64,000 nucleotides of DNA from Prolixibacteraceae bacterium (GTDB taxonomy: Bacteria > Bacteroidota > Bacteroidia > Bacteroidales > Prolixibacteraceae). Each line of letters opens with the position of its first letter. Position 1 is the first letter of the stretch. The notes beneath the pieces were generated by a model. The model worked only from the letters and a program-made list of their open reading frames with translations. It was not told the DNA's origin and did no database searches. Location: the NCBI GenBank assembly GCA_003506435.1, contig DOAQ01000027.1, positions 104,143-168,142 of the forward strand, in the 5' to 3' direction. Shown in pieces: positions 1 to 8,676 of the stretch. The translations under genes and the position numbers were made by a program.

Positions 1-298
1 CAGTAAAAAATAAGCCTCTCGATTTCGGATTTTCTTCGTGCGTGGCAATATATCGGTATCCATGCCAGAGCGCGGGTATACTCACAACTCCGATGGTCAA
101 AAGCAGCAATATCCCCAAAGAGTCGGGTTTGAAAAATTCCAGTTGGGTACTGTTTATAACGCCCAGTTCATGGATGCAAAAAGACCACAGCAATGCAAGG
201 TAAATAACCAAAAATGAATAATTAACAACGGTATTCCGATTGAAAAACAATCCGCCGCTAATAAGTAATGTACCGATTAAAAATATACCGATTATCAT
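1..298 (-). CDS. hyfF: HyfF-like proton-conducting membrane subunit (N-terminal part, runs off the window)
   Basis: The minus strand is open from an ATG at 298 to the window edge, giving the first 99 codons of a very hydrophobic protein that begins MIIGIFLIGTLLISGG. It follows the hyfE-like gene by 5 nt, in the position HyfF takes in hydrogenase-4 operons. HyfF belongs to the NuoL/M/N antiporter-like family and would form part of the ion-translocating membrane arm. The characteristic antiporter helices lie outside the window, so the name rests on gene order plus hydrophobicity rather than on conserved residues. It is probably co-transcribed with the four genes upstream of it. Confidence 0.6.
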   Translation of the reverse strand, partial: MIIGIFLIGTLLISGGLFFNRNTVVNYSFLVIYLALLWSFCIHELGVINSTQLEFFKPDSLGILLLLTIGVVSIPALWHGYRYIATHEENPKSRGLFFT

Positions 299-303
299 TT
301 AAT

Positions 304-933
304 TTAGTCTTTAAGGTTGCGCAAAAGGTTTACATCCGGGTTTTTCAAAACGTCCCCGATTTTGTTGAAGAATACCCCCAAAATAAGCACACTGGCAAAA
401 ATATCAAGCATGATGCCCATGTTTACCAATACGGGCATTTCGTTACCAACGGCCAGCGATAAAATAAATACCCCGTTTTCGATGATCAGATAGCCGATGA
501 CATGGGTGATGATTTTCTTGCGGGAAACGATCAGGTATAAACCGGTGAAAAGCGTTGACAAGGCCACGACAAAATACGTTTTATCGAGATTGGTATCTTT
601 AATGGAATTCGAAAGAATGATCGTTGCCACGAAAATAAGGGTGACGATAATCAGCGATACAAAGTTGGGCAAATACGGTTCTGCTTCGCGGGTAATTCCG
701 TTTCGTTTGATAACATGATTGATAAAATAAGGTACTGCAATTGCTTTGAATACAATGGTTTCGAGCATGATGAATATGAGGTTTGCAGTATTTATGTGGG
801 TTAGTGTCAGATAGGTAACGCCGAAAAGGATAAATCCCTGAAGTACCAGGATGCGAAGGTAGGTCAACAACCTGTTTGCGATGCTTACATAGAGCAGCGA
901 CATGGCCAGTGCAATTAAAAGTATATCTGTCAT
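304..933 (-). CDS. hyfE: HyfE-like membrane subunit
   Basis: A 209-aa protein of about seven hydrophobic helices, starting MTDILLIALAMSLLYVS. The size and position match HyfE, the NuoK-related small membrane subunit of hydrogenase-4-type and Ehr-type complexes. The ATG at 933 is chosen because it lies one base after the stop of the upstream hyfC-like gene (TAAT-ATG). A longer reading from a TTG at 957 would overlap that gene by 23 nt. Acidic and lysine residues in the helices fit a role in proton or sodium translocation, but this is inferred from the family. It is fourth of five same-strand genes in the operon. Confidence 0.8.
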   Translation of the reverse strand: MTDILLIALAMSLLYVSIANRLLTYLRILVLQGFILFGVTYLTLTHINTANLIFIMLETIVFKAIAVPYFINHVIKRNGITREAEPYLPNFVSLIIVTLIFVATIILSNSIKDTNLDKTYFVVALSTLFTGLYLIVSRKKIITHVIGYLIIENGVFILSLAVGNEMPVLVNMGIMLDIFASVLILGVFFNKIGDVLKNPDVNLLRNLKD

Positions 934-934
934 A

Positions 935-1840
935 TTATATAAATTTTCCAAGAACAAGCAATACTCCGAAGAATATCAGTAACGATACCGAAGTCAGGAT
1001 AAAAATAAACTGGGGATTATGTCCCAACCGGAAACGTGCAATAAATGATTCAATAATTCCGACTACAACTGCAAAGCAGATTTGCACTGCGAAAAACAGT
1101 GGAATGGAAATTTCCAGTGGCAATACACCAATAAAGAAATTGGAAATAATAGCCCCGTACATGGCGAATTTCAGATGGGTCGTGTACATGATCAGTCCGA
1201 GGTCGAAGCCGCTGTTGTCCAGTATCATTACTTCGTGTACCATGGTTAGTTCCAGGTGGGTTTTCGGATCGTCCACCGGCATACGGCTGTTTTCGATCAT
1301 CGCAATAAATATGAATACGAATGTGGCCAACCCTCCCAGCATATATGAAATATGTGAACCATAATGCAGCGAACTGAAGATCCCATGAAACGATGTTTGT
1401 CCGGTAAAAAGGGCAAAAGAGCCAATCAATATAAAAAATGCCGGTTCTACGAGCATCGAATACAAAGCTTCACGGCTTGCACCCATTCCTTCGAAACTGC
1501 TCCCGGTATCGAGCGCTGAAATGATCATCAGAAATTTGCCCAATGCCAGTACGTATGCAAACATCACAAAATCGCCTTCAAATGAAATGATGCCCGGATG
1601 ATTTCCGTGCGGGATCATCAGTATTGCCATCAGCACCGAAGCAATATAAATGCTTGGTGCAATCTGAAAAATAAAGCTGGTGGTTGTGCTGTACACCGAG
1701 CCTTTTTTCCATAGACGGATAATATCTTTCATGGGCTGAAAAATCCCGGGACCTTTGCGGCCGGATGCAATACTTTTTGTCCGGACGACAATCCCTGTGA
1801 AAAATAAGCTTGTCAATATAATGAGTACAAGACTAACCAT
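935..1840 (-). CDS. hyfC: HyfC/NuoH-like membrane subunit
   Basis: A 301-aa polytopic protein of the complex I subunit 1 (NuoH/HyfC/HycD) family. This subunit links the membrane ion-pumping arm to the hydrophilic oxidoreductase module. Visible family features are the early loop SGRKGPGIFQPMKDIIRLWKK (residues about 27-47) and the later acidic segment with EGMGASREALYSM and NSRMPVDDPKTHLE, which in NuoH/HycD face the quinone or catalytic interface. It starts at an ATG at 1840, 1 nt after the stop of the neighbouring hyfB-like gene, so translation is likely coupled. The length is normal for the family. Confidence 0.85.
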   Translation of the reverse strand: MVSLVLIILTSLFFTGIVVRTKSIASGRKGPGIFQPMKDIIRLWKKGSVYSTTTSFIFQIAPSIYIASVLMAILMIPHGNHPGIISFEGDFVMFAYVLALGKFLMIISALDTGSSFEGMGASREALYSMLVEPAFFILIGSFALFTGQTSFHGIFSSLHYGSHISYMLGGLATFVFIFIAMIENSRMPVDDPKTHLELTMVHEVMILDNSGFDLGLIMYTTHLKFAMYGAIISNFFIGVLPLEISIPLFFAVQICFAVVVGIIESFIARFRLGHNPQFIFILTSVSLLIFFGVLLVLGKFI

Positions 1841-1841
1841 G

Positions 1842-3941
1842 TTACAAGTGATTTAAGAATTTAATGATTATTGCTATTTTATCGATGATTACCGGCAACA
1901 TTACTGCCAGACTTATAAAGATGAAGCCGTATAAAATATAGGCTTGAATGTTCCCATTCTGAAGAAACCGGAACCGGCGCAGCAACTTTCTGAAATGAAT
2001 CAGAGGTTTGTCGATCAGCAGGGTTTCGATCCAGTCGCCTGGATGCGTTTCCCGTTTTATCAGGCCAGGATAAAGACCTGTTGCATCCTTCTTTTGCTTT
2101 TTTATTAGCAGCAGCAGTTCCGCCAGTTTACGATAAGTACGGATGAACGACGATGCAGTGTATTGCATTTTCTGTGTTTCGCCGGTATAGCCGCATCCCC
2201 AGGTAGCATCGGCACTGTGTTTGTGGCGGGATACAAAATAAGATCTGACAAAATAAATCAATGCGCTCAGTGCAACAAACCCAAATGAGAACCAGCCGAT
2301 TGTTGTTAGATTTTTAAGCAAATCCTGGATTTGAGAATAAACATCCGGGGTCATCCGGGGTACGTACAAAGCAATGATTTTGGTAAGCGGCTGGATCAGT
2401 AAAAACGGAAACAGGCCAATAAAGATGATTGCTGCCGCGATCAGATAAAGTGGCAACACATTTCTGGCCTTTTCCACAACCATATCTTCATGCTCATTTG
2501 CTTCCGTAGATAACTCGGAATTTTGAATTTTGAATTTTGAATTTTGAATTTGTGGTTTGTTATTTTCTCTGGGAATACCAAGAAAGACGATTCCGAAAGC
2601 TTTCGTGAAGCAAATCAATGCCAGGCCGCCGATTAATACCAGACCCAAAATAGAAAACAACATCGCCAGAATGAATAAAAAAAGATCGGATGACAACCCT
2701 TTGAACAAGCCGCTGTAAATGAAAAATTCAGATATAAATCCGTTAAAAGGAGGCAGTCCGCATATAGCCAGTGAGCCGATTAAAAACAGATACGCGGTGT
2801 GAGGAATGCGTTTTATTAGTCCACCCAATGCTTCAATCGTGAGGTTGTGTTTGATCAGGTATACATTTCCTGCGCCAAAGAAAAGAAGCGATTTGAAAAG
2901 CGAATGGTTCAGGGTGTGCAGCAATGCCCCGCCAAATCCGGCCACTGCCAGTAGTTGGTTCTCATATCCAAGTCCGAGACATCCCAAACCAATGCCAATG
3001 CCAATGATGCCAATATTTTCGATGCTGTGGTAGGCCAGCAGCTTTTTGAGATTATGCTGGACAATTGCCAGCATCACGCCGTAAACACCCGTGATTACAG
3101 AAATAAACAAAATGAAGTACCCAATGGTGACCATATCTGTTTTGATCAGCATCAACACCCGAAGAATACCGTAAATTCCTATTTTAATGATCACCCCCGA
3201 CATGATTCCCGAGATATGAGCCGGTGCAGCGGGATGCGCCAGCGGCAACCAGGTATGGAAAGGCACAAATCCGGCTTTAATTGCAAACCCAAAGAAGAAA
3301 AATACGAACAGGCCGATTCCTGAAATGACAGGTTGCGAGGTCGTAAAATCAGTGATGGCTGCAAAATCAAACGAGCCTGTTTTGATCTTCACCCACATAA
3401 AGGCAATGGTCAGAAAAAGGATGCAAACATGAGATTGTATCAGAAAATTGATACCCGCTTTTAATGTCTCTTTTTTGTAATGCTCAAAAATGATTACAAT
3501 AAAAGACGATAAAGCCATAATTTCCCAAACGACAAGCACCACAATTCCATTTTGTATCATACAGATGTCGTTCAGCGTAGTATAAACCAACAGAAATGCA
3601 ATGACGTGAAGAGCAATATTGTCGGTTTGGGCAATATACTTTTTCATGTATCGGAATCCGTACCACGCGCCGGTAAGAAAAGTGAAATTGATGATGAGCA
3701 TAAACCAGACCGACAAATAATCGATCCGGATTGGAATTTTCCCTGTAATCCACGATCCACCATAAATAAATTCTGCAGGCCCGTTTACGAAAACAGACAG
3801 GGCCAGTACGCTGCTTATTCCGGTCAATGCTGCAATCATGCTCAGCGTGAGTATTCCCCTTCCTTTCGTATTCAGAAAAGGAATACTTATTACAGTCGCA
3901 ATTGCAATCAGGTTGAATATTTCAAACAGCAGCTTAGCCAT
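1842..3941 (-). CDS. HyfB-like antiporter subunit, second paralogue
   Basis: A 699-aa NuoL/HyfB-family protein with roughly 14-16 transmembrane helices. Antiporter signatures are clear: VWEIMALSSF with the conserved helix-5 glutamate (about residue 140), then FAIKAGFVPFHTWLPLAHP with the helix-7 lysine, followed by HISGIMSGVIIKIGIYG. The C-terminal third carries the WGCGY motif typical of HyfB. It is a paralogue of the next gene upstream (3954-5954), with the same motifs and C-terminal extension. A linker near residue 465-475 is encoded by a 7-bp tandem repeat (2518-2551). Two adjacent HyfB copies are unlike classical hydrogenase-4 (HyfB, HyfD, HyfF) and resemble energy-converting hydrogenase-related (Ehr) clusters. 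Confidence 0.85.
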   Translation of the reverse strand: MAKLLFEIFNLIAIATVISIPFLNTKGRGILTLSMIAALTGISSVLALSVFVNGPAEFIYGGSWITGKIPIRIDYLSVWFMLIINFTFLTGAWYGFRYMKKYIAQTDNIALHVIAFLLVYTTLNDICMIQNGIVVLVVWEIMALSSFIVIIFEHYKKETLKAGINFLIQSHVCILFLTIAFMWVKIKTGSFDFAAITDFTTSQPVISGIGLFVFFFFGFAIKAGFVPFHTWLPLAHPAAPAHISGIMSGVIIKIGIYGILRVLMLIKTDMVTIGYFILFISVITGVYGVMLAIVQHNLKKLLAYHSIENIGIIGIGIGLGCLGLGYENQLLAVAGFGGALLHTLNHSLFKSLLFFGAGNVYLIKHNLTIEALGGLIKRIPHTAYLFLIGSLAICGLPPFNGFISEFFIYSGLFKGLSSDLFLFILAMLFSILGLVLIGGLALICFTKAFGIVFLGIPRENNKPQIQNSKFKIQNSELSTEANEHEDMVVEKARNVLPLYLIAAAIIFIGLFPFLLIQPLTKIIALYVPRMTPDVYSQIQDLLKNLTTIGWFSFGFVALSALIYFVRSYFVSRHKHSADATWGCGYTGETQKMQYTASSFIRTYRKLAELLLLIKKQKKDATGLYPGLIKRETHPGDWIETLLIDKPLIHFRKLLRRFRFLQNGNIQAYILYGFIFISLAVMLPVIIDKIAIIIKFLNHL
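2518..2551. repeat. 7-bp tandem repeat (GAATTTT) inside a hyfB-like gene
   Basis: Four complete GAATTTT units and a six-base partial fifth lie in tandem inside the coding region. The minus strand encodes a repeated Gln-Asn-Ser-Lys-Phe-Lys-Ile stretch in a hydrophilic linker between transmembrane segments. Seven is not a multiple of three, so gain or loss of one unit would shift the reading frame. Confidence 0.9.
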
Positions 3942-3953
3942 AACAGAACAACG

Positions 3954-5954
3954 TCAGGTTATAATTTTTAAAACAGTACCTAAAAAGATAAGCATTATAA
4001 AGAACAAACCATATATGACATACGATTGTATTTGTCCGTTTTGTATAAATTGAAAATAATTTAAGAGGAAAGTTGACCTTCGGGCCAACGGAATAATAAC
4101 ATATTTTTCAAGTATATCGGAATAATAGGTTGAAAACGTGCGTTTTTCGGGGTACAATTCTGTTTTTTGAGTTTTTTTGTGGTTTTTCCGAATCCTGACA
4201 ATGAAATCGAAGAGTGATCCGAATTGGCGGGCAAACGACCGTCCTGTATATTGAGCTTTTACAACGGGCGCAACATAACCGCATCCCCAGGTTTCATATA
4301 AAATAGCCGTCCGTTTTCTTACGATCAGCCATCGCAAGCCAAATACCAGGATGAATATTCCGATGAATACCATACTTATCAATCCAATATATTTCAGGTT
4401 GTCTGCTATCGGGCTTTCGTCCAATGGATTATTCCCTAAATGAAACGATGAAGCAACAATTTTCGATGCGTAATTAAAGTAGAATTGCGGAAAGAAGGCG
4501 ACAGAAAGCATGGCCGCAACAATCAGGTATTGCGGCAGAAGCATGATAAATGGCGTTTCTGCTGGTTCGTGATGTAATCTGGTACGCGGATTACCAAGAA
4601 AAATAACTCCGAATGTTTTTGTGAATGTTAAAACCGATATTCCGCCGATGAGAGCCAGCCCGGCAATAGTCAGAATCAATAAAACAACCTGCGAAATGCC
4701 GGGAAAACCACTTAGCCCTTTGAACAAGCCCGAATAAATAATAAATTCGGAAATAAAGCCGTTGAAAGGAGGCAGGCCGCCAATAGCAATTGCGCCGACA
4801 AGAAAAAGTGCTGCTGTTTGCGGCATCTTTTTGATCAGTCCTCCCAGATGTTCGATGTTGCGCGTATGGGTTTGCTGATATACACTGCCTGCTCCAAAAA
4901 ACAGCAATGATTTGAACAGCGAATGATTGAACGTATGCAGCAACGCGCCGCTGAATCCAAGAACAGCAAGTATTTGGTTATCACTCCCGATTCCCATAAG
5001 TCCCAAGCCAATACCAATGCCGATAATGCCGATATTTTCGATCGTACAGAACGCAAGCATTCCTTTGAAATCGCGCTTCACCGCTGCGTTGGCTATTCCG
5101 TAAACAGCGGTTAATACCGATAAACTCAGTACTATTTCGCCAAACAAAAGCCAATCGTACCGCAGGTTCATAATGATCCTGAAAATACCGTAAATGCCCA
5201 GTTTAACGATCACTCCCGACATTACTCCCGAAACGTGCGATGGTGCAGCAGGGTGAGCATGAGGTAACCATGTATGGAATGGGATAAAACCGGCTTTTAT
5301 AGCAAAACCAAAAAATAGCAGGATGAATATCCAAACTGAATGTTTTGCCAAAGGAAGTTGCGACAATGCAGAAAAATCAAACGAACCGGTTTTGATGTTC
5401 AGCCAGATGAATCCGATGGTTAGAAATATTACACTGAGATGCATCTGAACCATGTAATTAATGCCGGCTTTTAACGTATTTTTTTTCTGAAATTCGAATA
5501 TGACCAGCATCAGGGAGGAAAGCGACATCAGTTCCCATGAAATGATGAAGGCCAGACCATTTTCAAACATACAAACCCACACCATTGATATATGAAAAAT
5601 GACATAAAATATCCAGTGTATTTCCCGGTTGGTTTTCAGTTCCGAATAGGCTTTCATATACCCGTTACCGTACAAAGCACCGTTTATCGAGGTGAAATTG
5701 ATGATAAGGATGAACCACGCCGACAGGCTGTCGATACGGACAACAATGTTACTTAGAAGATGAGGCATAGCAAAACTGCCTGTCTGCGGGGCAACGGTTA
5801 ATGCCAGTATTGCAGGGATTGATGTTAAAACAGCGTTTATCAGTACAACCGACAAAGCGGTAATTGATTTTAATTTATCCCGAACAACCATTATCCCCGC
5901 TATTCCGGCAATCAATACAATTGCAGTCCAGCTTGTTATCTGCGTAATCTCCAT
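3954..5954 (-). CDS. hyfB: HyfB-like antiporter subunit, first paralogue (first gene of operon)
   Basis: A 666-aa polytopic protein of the NuoL/HyfB family. It shows SWELMSLSSLMLVIFE (helix-5 Glu), FAIKAGFIPFHTWLPHAHP (helix-7 Lys), HVSGVMSGVIVKLGIYG, and WGCGY in the C-terminal region. It should conduct protons or sodium ions in the membrane arm of a Hyf/Ehr-type complex. It is the first gene of the minus-strand cluster and is separated from a divergent Crp/Fnr regulator by 254 bp. Strong similarity to the gene at 1842-3941 points to a tandem duplication, though both copies are intact and clearly diverged. The catalytic NiFe-type large subunit, which would tell a true hydrogenase from an Ehr complex, lies outside the window. 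Confidence 0.87.
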   Translation of the reverse strand: MEITQITSWTAIVLIAGIAGIMVVRDKLKSITALSVVLINAVLTSIPAILALTVAPQTGSFAMPHLLSNIVVRIDSLSAWFILIINFTSINGALYGNGYMKAYSELKTNREIHWIFYVIFHISMVWVCMFENGLAFIISWELMSLSSLMLVIFEFQKKNTLKAGINYMVQMHLSVIFLTIGFIWLNIKTGSFDFSALSQLPLAKHSVWIFILLFFGFAIKAGFIPFHTWLPHAHPAAPSHVSGVMSGVIVKLGIYGIFRIIMNLRYDWLLFGEIVLSLSVLTAVYGIANAAVKRDFKGMLAFCTIENIGIIGIGIGLGLMGIGSDNQILAVLGFSGALLHTFNHSLFKSLLFFGAGSVYQQTHTRNIEHLGGLIKKMPQTAALFLVGAIAIGGLPPFNGFISEFIIYSGLFKGLSGFPGISQVVLLILTIAGLALIGGISVLTFTKTFGVIFLGNPRTRLHHEPAETPFIMLLPQYLIVAAMLSVAFFPQFYFNYASKIVASSFHLGNNPLDESPIADNLKYIGLISMVFIGIFILVFGLRWLIVRKRTAILYETWGCGYVAPVVKAQYTGRSFARQFGSLFDFIVRIRKNHKKTQKTELYPEKRTFSTYYSDILEKYVIIPLARRSTFLLNYFQFIQNGQIQSYVIYGLFFIMLIFLGTVLKIIT

Positions 5955-6109
5955 AATTCTTAAAACAAATCAAAAAATACAAATATGAACTCGCCCATGG
6001 GCTGAGTGCATTAACTTGTTTTGGTCAGTTTAATGGTTGTAGTTTTTTTAAAACCGAAACATTGTCTCTGAAATTCAGATGCTGTGTCTCGTGAAAATTT
6101 TAAACGCTG

Positions 6110-6117
6110 CAAAAATA
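6110..6117 (-). promoter_or_regulatory. Candidate -7 element for the hyf-like operon
   Basis: The minus strand reads TATTTTTG, an exact TAnnTTTG match (Bacteroidota -7). No good -33 TTTG is present upstream. Instead an FNR-like palindrome is centred at 6146.5, about 43 bp upstream of the predicted start, the usual place for a class II activator. The leader would be about 150 nt. Confidence 0.45.
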
Positions 6118-6139
6118 GATAATTCATAATGATTGAATT

Positions 6140-6153
6140 TTGAGTTAGGTCAA
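6140..6153. promoter_or_regulatory. FNR/Crp-like operator 1
   Basis: TTGAGTTAGGTCAA has the TTGA-N6-TCAA architecture of FNR-family sites with both half-sites intact. It lies between the hyf-like operon and the divergent Crp/Fnr-type gene. Its centre (6146.5) is 22 bp, about two helical turns, from operator 2. Confidence 0.55.
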
Positions 6154-6161
6154 GCTAAAAA

Positions 6162-6175
6162 ATGATTAATGTCAA
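6162..6175. promoter_or_regulatory. FNR/Crp-like operator 2
   Basis: ATGATTAATGTCAA differs from TTGA-N6-TCAA at one half-site base. It lies 34 nt before the start codon of the Crp/Fnr-type gene and covers the position of its -33 element, which would suit autoregulation. Confidence 0.45.
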
Positions 6176-6184
6176 TTTTTACTT

Positions 6185-6192
6185 TAATTTTG
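6185..6192 (+). promoter_or_regulatory. -7 element of the Crp/Fnr-type gene
   Basis: TAATTTTG is an exact TAnnTTTG match, 16 nt before the ATG at 6209. The transcript leader would be about 10 nt. Confidence 0.55.
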
Positions 6193-6208
6193 TTCCAAAC
6201 AAATCGAG

Positions 6209-6925
6209 ATGATAATTAATACGAATCCAATTGCGGAGCGTTTCATTTTTAAAAGTGCCCCGATATTTTCCGGTTTGCCCGAAAATATAAAAGAAGTGTT
6301 TGCAGCCCAGATGGTGTTAAAACAATTCCGAAAAGGGCAGAATATTTTTACGGAAGGCACCTATCCTGCGGGCATTTATTTCATAAAAAAAGGGAAGGTA
6401 AAAAAGTACAAAACACTGAATGGCGCGAAAGAACAAATTATTTATATATGCAGTGAAGGTGAACTACTTGGCTATGCCGCTTTTTTAGGCGAAGAGCGGT
6501 ATCCCGATTCGGCAGCCGTACTAACCGACTCAACAATTGGCTTTATTCCGAAGGAGAAACTTTTAATCCTGATGAACCAATACGACGAGATATCGAAAAT
6601 GTTGACGAAAAACCTCAGCCACGAATTCGGTGTACTGGTCAATGTGATTGCAACATACACCCGGAAAAGTGTGCGAGAACGGGTGGCCCTGACTTTTTTG
6701 ATCCTGCATGAGAAATTCAAGGACAACGGAAATGAAACCGGGGAGGTTTTTATTGATTTGTCACGCGAGGATTTTGCCAATATTGTCGGGACGGCAGTTG
6801 AAACGCTGGTACGGTTGCTCCACGATTTCAAAGAAGAAAACCTGATTGAAACACAAGGCCGTAAAATCCTGATCAAAAACATGCCGCAACTATTGAAGAT
6901 CGCCAATGTTACAGACGCGTTTTAG
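6209..6925 (+). CDS. Crp/Fnr-family transcriptional regulator
   Basis: A 238-aa regulator. Residues about 20-125 form a cyclic-nucleotide-binding-like beta-roll (GQNIFTEGTYPAGIYFIKKGKVK, then GELLGYAAFLGEE), followed by a dimerisation helix. The C-terminal winged helix-turn-helix holds LSREDFANIVGTAVETLVRLL. No N-terminal cysteine cluster is present, so it is not a classical oxygen-sensing FNR; the ligand cannot be read from the sequence. It is divergent from the hyf-like operon with two FNR-type palindromes between them, so it probably controls that operon and itself. Its 3' end converges on a YfcC-family carrier gene 32 bp away, with no obvious terminator between. Confidence 0.9.
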   Translation: MIINTNPIAERFIFKSAPIFSGLPENIKEVFAAQMVLKQFRKGQNIFTEGTYPAGIYFIKKGKVKKYKTLNGAKEQIIYICSEGELLGYAAFLGEERYPDSAAVLTDSTIGFIPKEKLLILMNQYDEISKMLTKNLSHEFGVLVNVIATYTRKSVRERVALTFLILHEKFKDNGNETGEVFIDLSREDFANIVGTAVETLVRLLHDFKEENLIETQGRKILIKNMPQLLKIANVTDAF

Positions 6926-6957
6926 TAGTTGTGAATGCCCGAATATTTTCAGTCCTG

Positions 6958-8553
6958 TTAAAATCCGTTCAGTTGCATGGTTACTGTTGGAATTAGCAAC
7001 AAGGCGCCCAGCGCAATTAAGATAATCATCAGCGGGATAATCCATTTAAACCATTTCTCGTAGGGTATCCGTGCAATTCCGATTACCCCGATTAATACCC
7101 CGGAAGTAGGGGTGAGCATATTGGTGAACCCGTCGCCCAGTTGATAAGCCATTACCGTCGCCTGCCTTGAAACCCCGACCAGATCGGAAAATTGTGACAT
7201 GATGGGCATGGTAAGCGCCGCTTTTGCCGAACCCGACGGAATAATCAGGTTGATGCAATTTTGTATGACATACATGATTTCAACCGATGCGATTTTGCCG
7301 AATCCCTGCATCGACCGGGCCATATAATATAAAATAGTGTCGATGATCTGTCCGTTCCGAAGAATGACAATGATTCCGCCGGCCAGCCCAACTACCATTG
7401 CCGCCGAAAGAATATCTTTAGCTCCTTCGATAAATAATTTGGTCAGTTCGTTGGCAGTTTTACCCATGCTCAGTCCGGCAAAAACACCCATTGCCAGGAA
7501 CAATGCTGCAATTTCCATCACGTACCATTGATAGCCCATCACCCCGATGACCAAAAATACAATCGTAAAAGCCAACAAGTTCAGGATAAAATAATGAACC
7601 GTTTTCCGGAGCGATAAAAAACCAAAAAACAGAAAGAGGGCTGTACTTATCGGTATAACCTGCAATTTTAGGCTACTGTTTCCTATTTTTATTTCTGAAA
7701 TTGGAAAAAATACAGAATAAACAATCAACGTGGCGCCAATCAACAGATAAACCACCCATGCCCTGCGCGGTGTGTGAAAGTTTAGTTCTTCCGCTTGTTC
7801 AGCATTCCGTTTTCTCCAGTAAATATCATCTTCATAAACCAGCGATTTCTCCGGGTTTCTCTTTATTCTCCGTGCATACCAAAGTACATACGAGAATCCG
7901 GTCGTATTGATGATGAGCCAGCAAAACAGCCGGTATTCAATTCCGGAGAAAAGCGGCAGGTTCGATAAACCTTGTGCAATTCCAATGGTAAACGGGTTCA
8001 GGATAGCCCCCGCAAAACCAAGGGCCGCCGCCACAAAACACAAACTGACACCGATGATGGAATCATAGCCCATCGAAATAGCCAGCGGAACAAAGATGAT
8101 GGTAAAGGCAATCGTTTCTTCGCTCATCCCGAATACCGCGCCAAATAAGCTAAAAAGCAACATAATGAGGGTGATGATGATATTTTCGACGCCTAGCTTG
8201 CGTACCAGCTTCCACCGTTCAAGTTTTTTTGTCGATTTTAGGAACGAAAAAATACCCACATCAATGGCTTTGCTGTCGTTCATAATCCAGAATGCGCCAC
8301 CGATCATCAGGATAAAAACAATGATTTCCGAGGTATTCCGGAACCCGTCGAAGAAAGCAGAAAAAATCTGCCAGGTCTGGGGCTGTTGTTTAGTGAAGTG
8401 AAACGAATCTGCTTTGATGATCTCGCGATTGACCCCGTTTACAGTGACGGTTTCGCGGTCGAAACTTCCACCGGGAACAAACCATGTTAGTGCCGCTGAA
8501 AAAAGAATAATGTAAAAAACAATAACGTATGTGTGCGGAACTCGTTTTAACAT
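6958..8553 (-). CDS. YfcC-family (DcuC-like) membrane carrier
   Basis: A 531-aa polytopic protein starting MLKRVPHTYVIVFYIILFSAAL, with 12 or more hydrophobic segments. The beginning RVPHTYVIVFYI with FVPGGSFDRE, and the later NLIIPSGSAKAALTMPIM and YQLGDGFTNMLTPTSGVLIG, are typical of YfcC/DcuC-superfamily secondary carriers, many of which are thought to move amino acids, peptides or C4-dicarboxylates. The substrate is not determined. It is divergent from hutI-ftcD, so uptake or exchange of histidine or a breakdown product is reasonable but is inferred from neighbours only. The 123-bp gap to hutI shows no exact TAnnTTTG on either strand. Confidence 0.82.
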   Translation of the reverse strand: MLKRVPHTYVIVFYIILFSAALTWFVPGGSFDRETVTVNGVNREIIKADSFHFTKQQPQTWQIFSAFFDGFRNTSEIIVFILMIGGAFWIMNDSKAIDVGIFSFLKSTKKLERWKLVRKLGVENIIITLIMLLFSLFGAVFGMSEETIAFTIIFVPLAISMGYDSIIGVSLCFVAAALGFAGAILNPFTIGIAQGLSNLPLFSGIEYRLFCWLIINTTGFSYVLWYARRIKRNPEKSLVYEDDIYWRKRNAEQAEELNFHTPRRAWVVYLLIGATLIVYSVFFPISEIKIGNSSLKLQVIPISTALFLFFGFLSLRKTVHYFILNLLAFTIVFLVIGVMGYQWYVMEIAALFLAMGVFAGLSMGKTANELTKLFIEGAKDILSAAMVVGLAGGIIVILRNGQIIDTILYYMARSMQGFGKIASVEIMYVIQNCINLIIPSGSAKAALTMPIMSQFSDLVGVSRQATVMAYQLGDGFTNMLTPTSGVLIGVIGIARIPYEKWFKWIIPLMIILIALGALLLIPTVTMQLNGF

Positions 8554-8676
8554 CTTAACTTGCTTTTGAATTCTGCTCTAAAATAGATACAATTTTTGGG
8601 GCAGCTATGACAAAATCCATAAAATTAGCCGGATTAGTTTCCGTAATTGCATACAATTTTTGAAAAGATTTGACGT

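Noticed and set aside
304..957. Longer HyfE starting at a TTG at 957
   Set aside because: It would overlap the upstream gene by 23 nt and add a short N-terminal stretch with no support. The ATG at 933 fits the one-base spacing seen in this operon.
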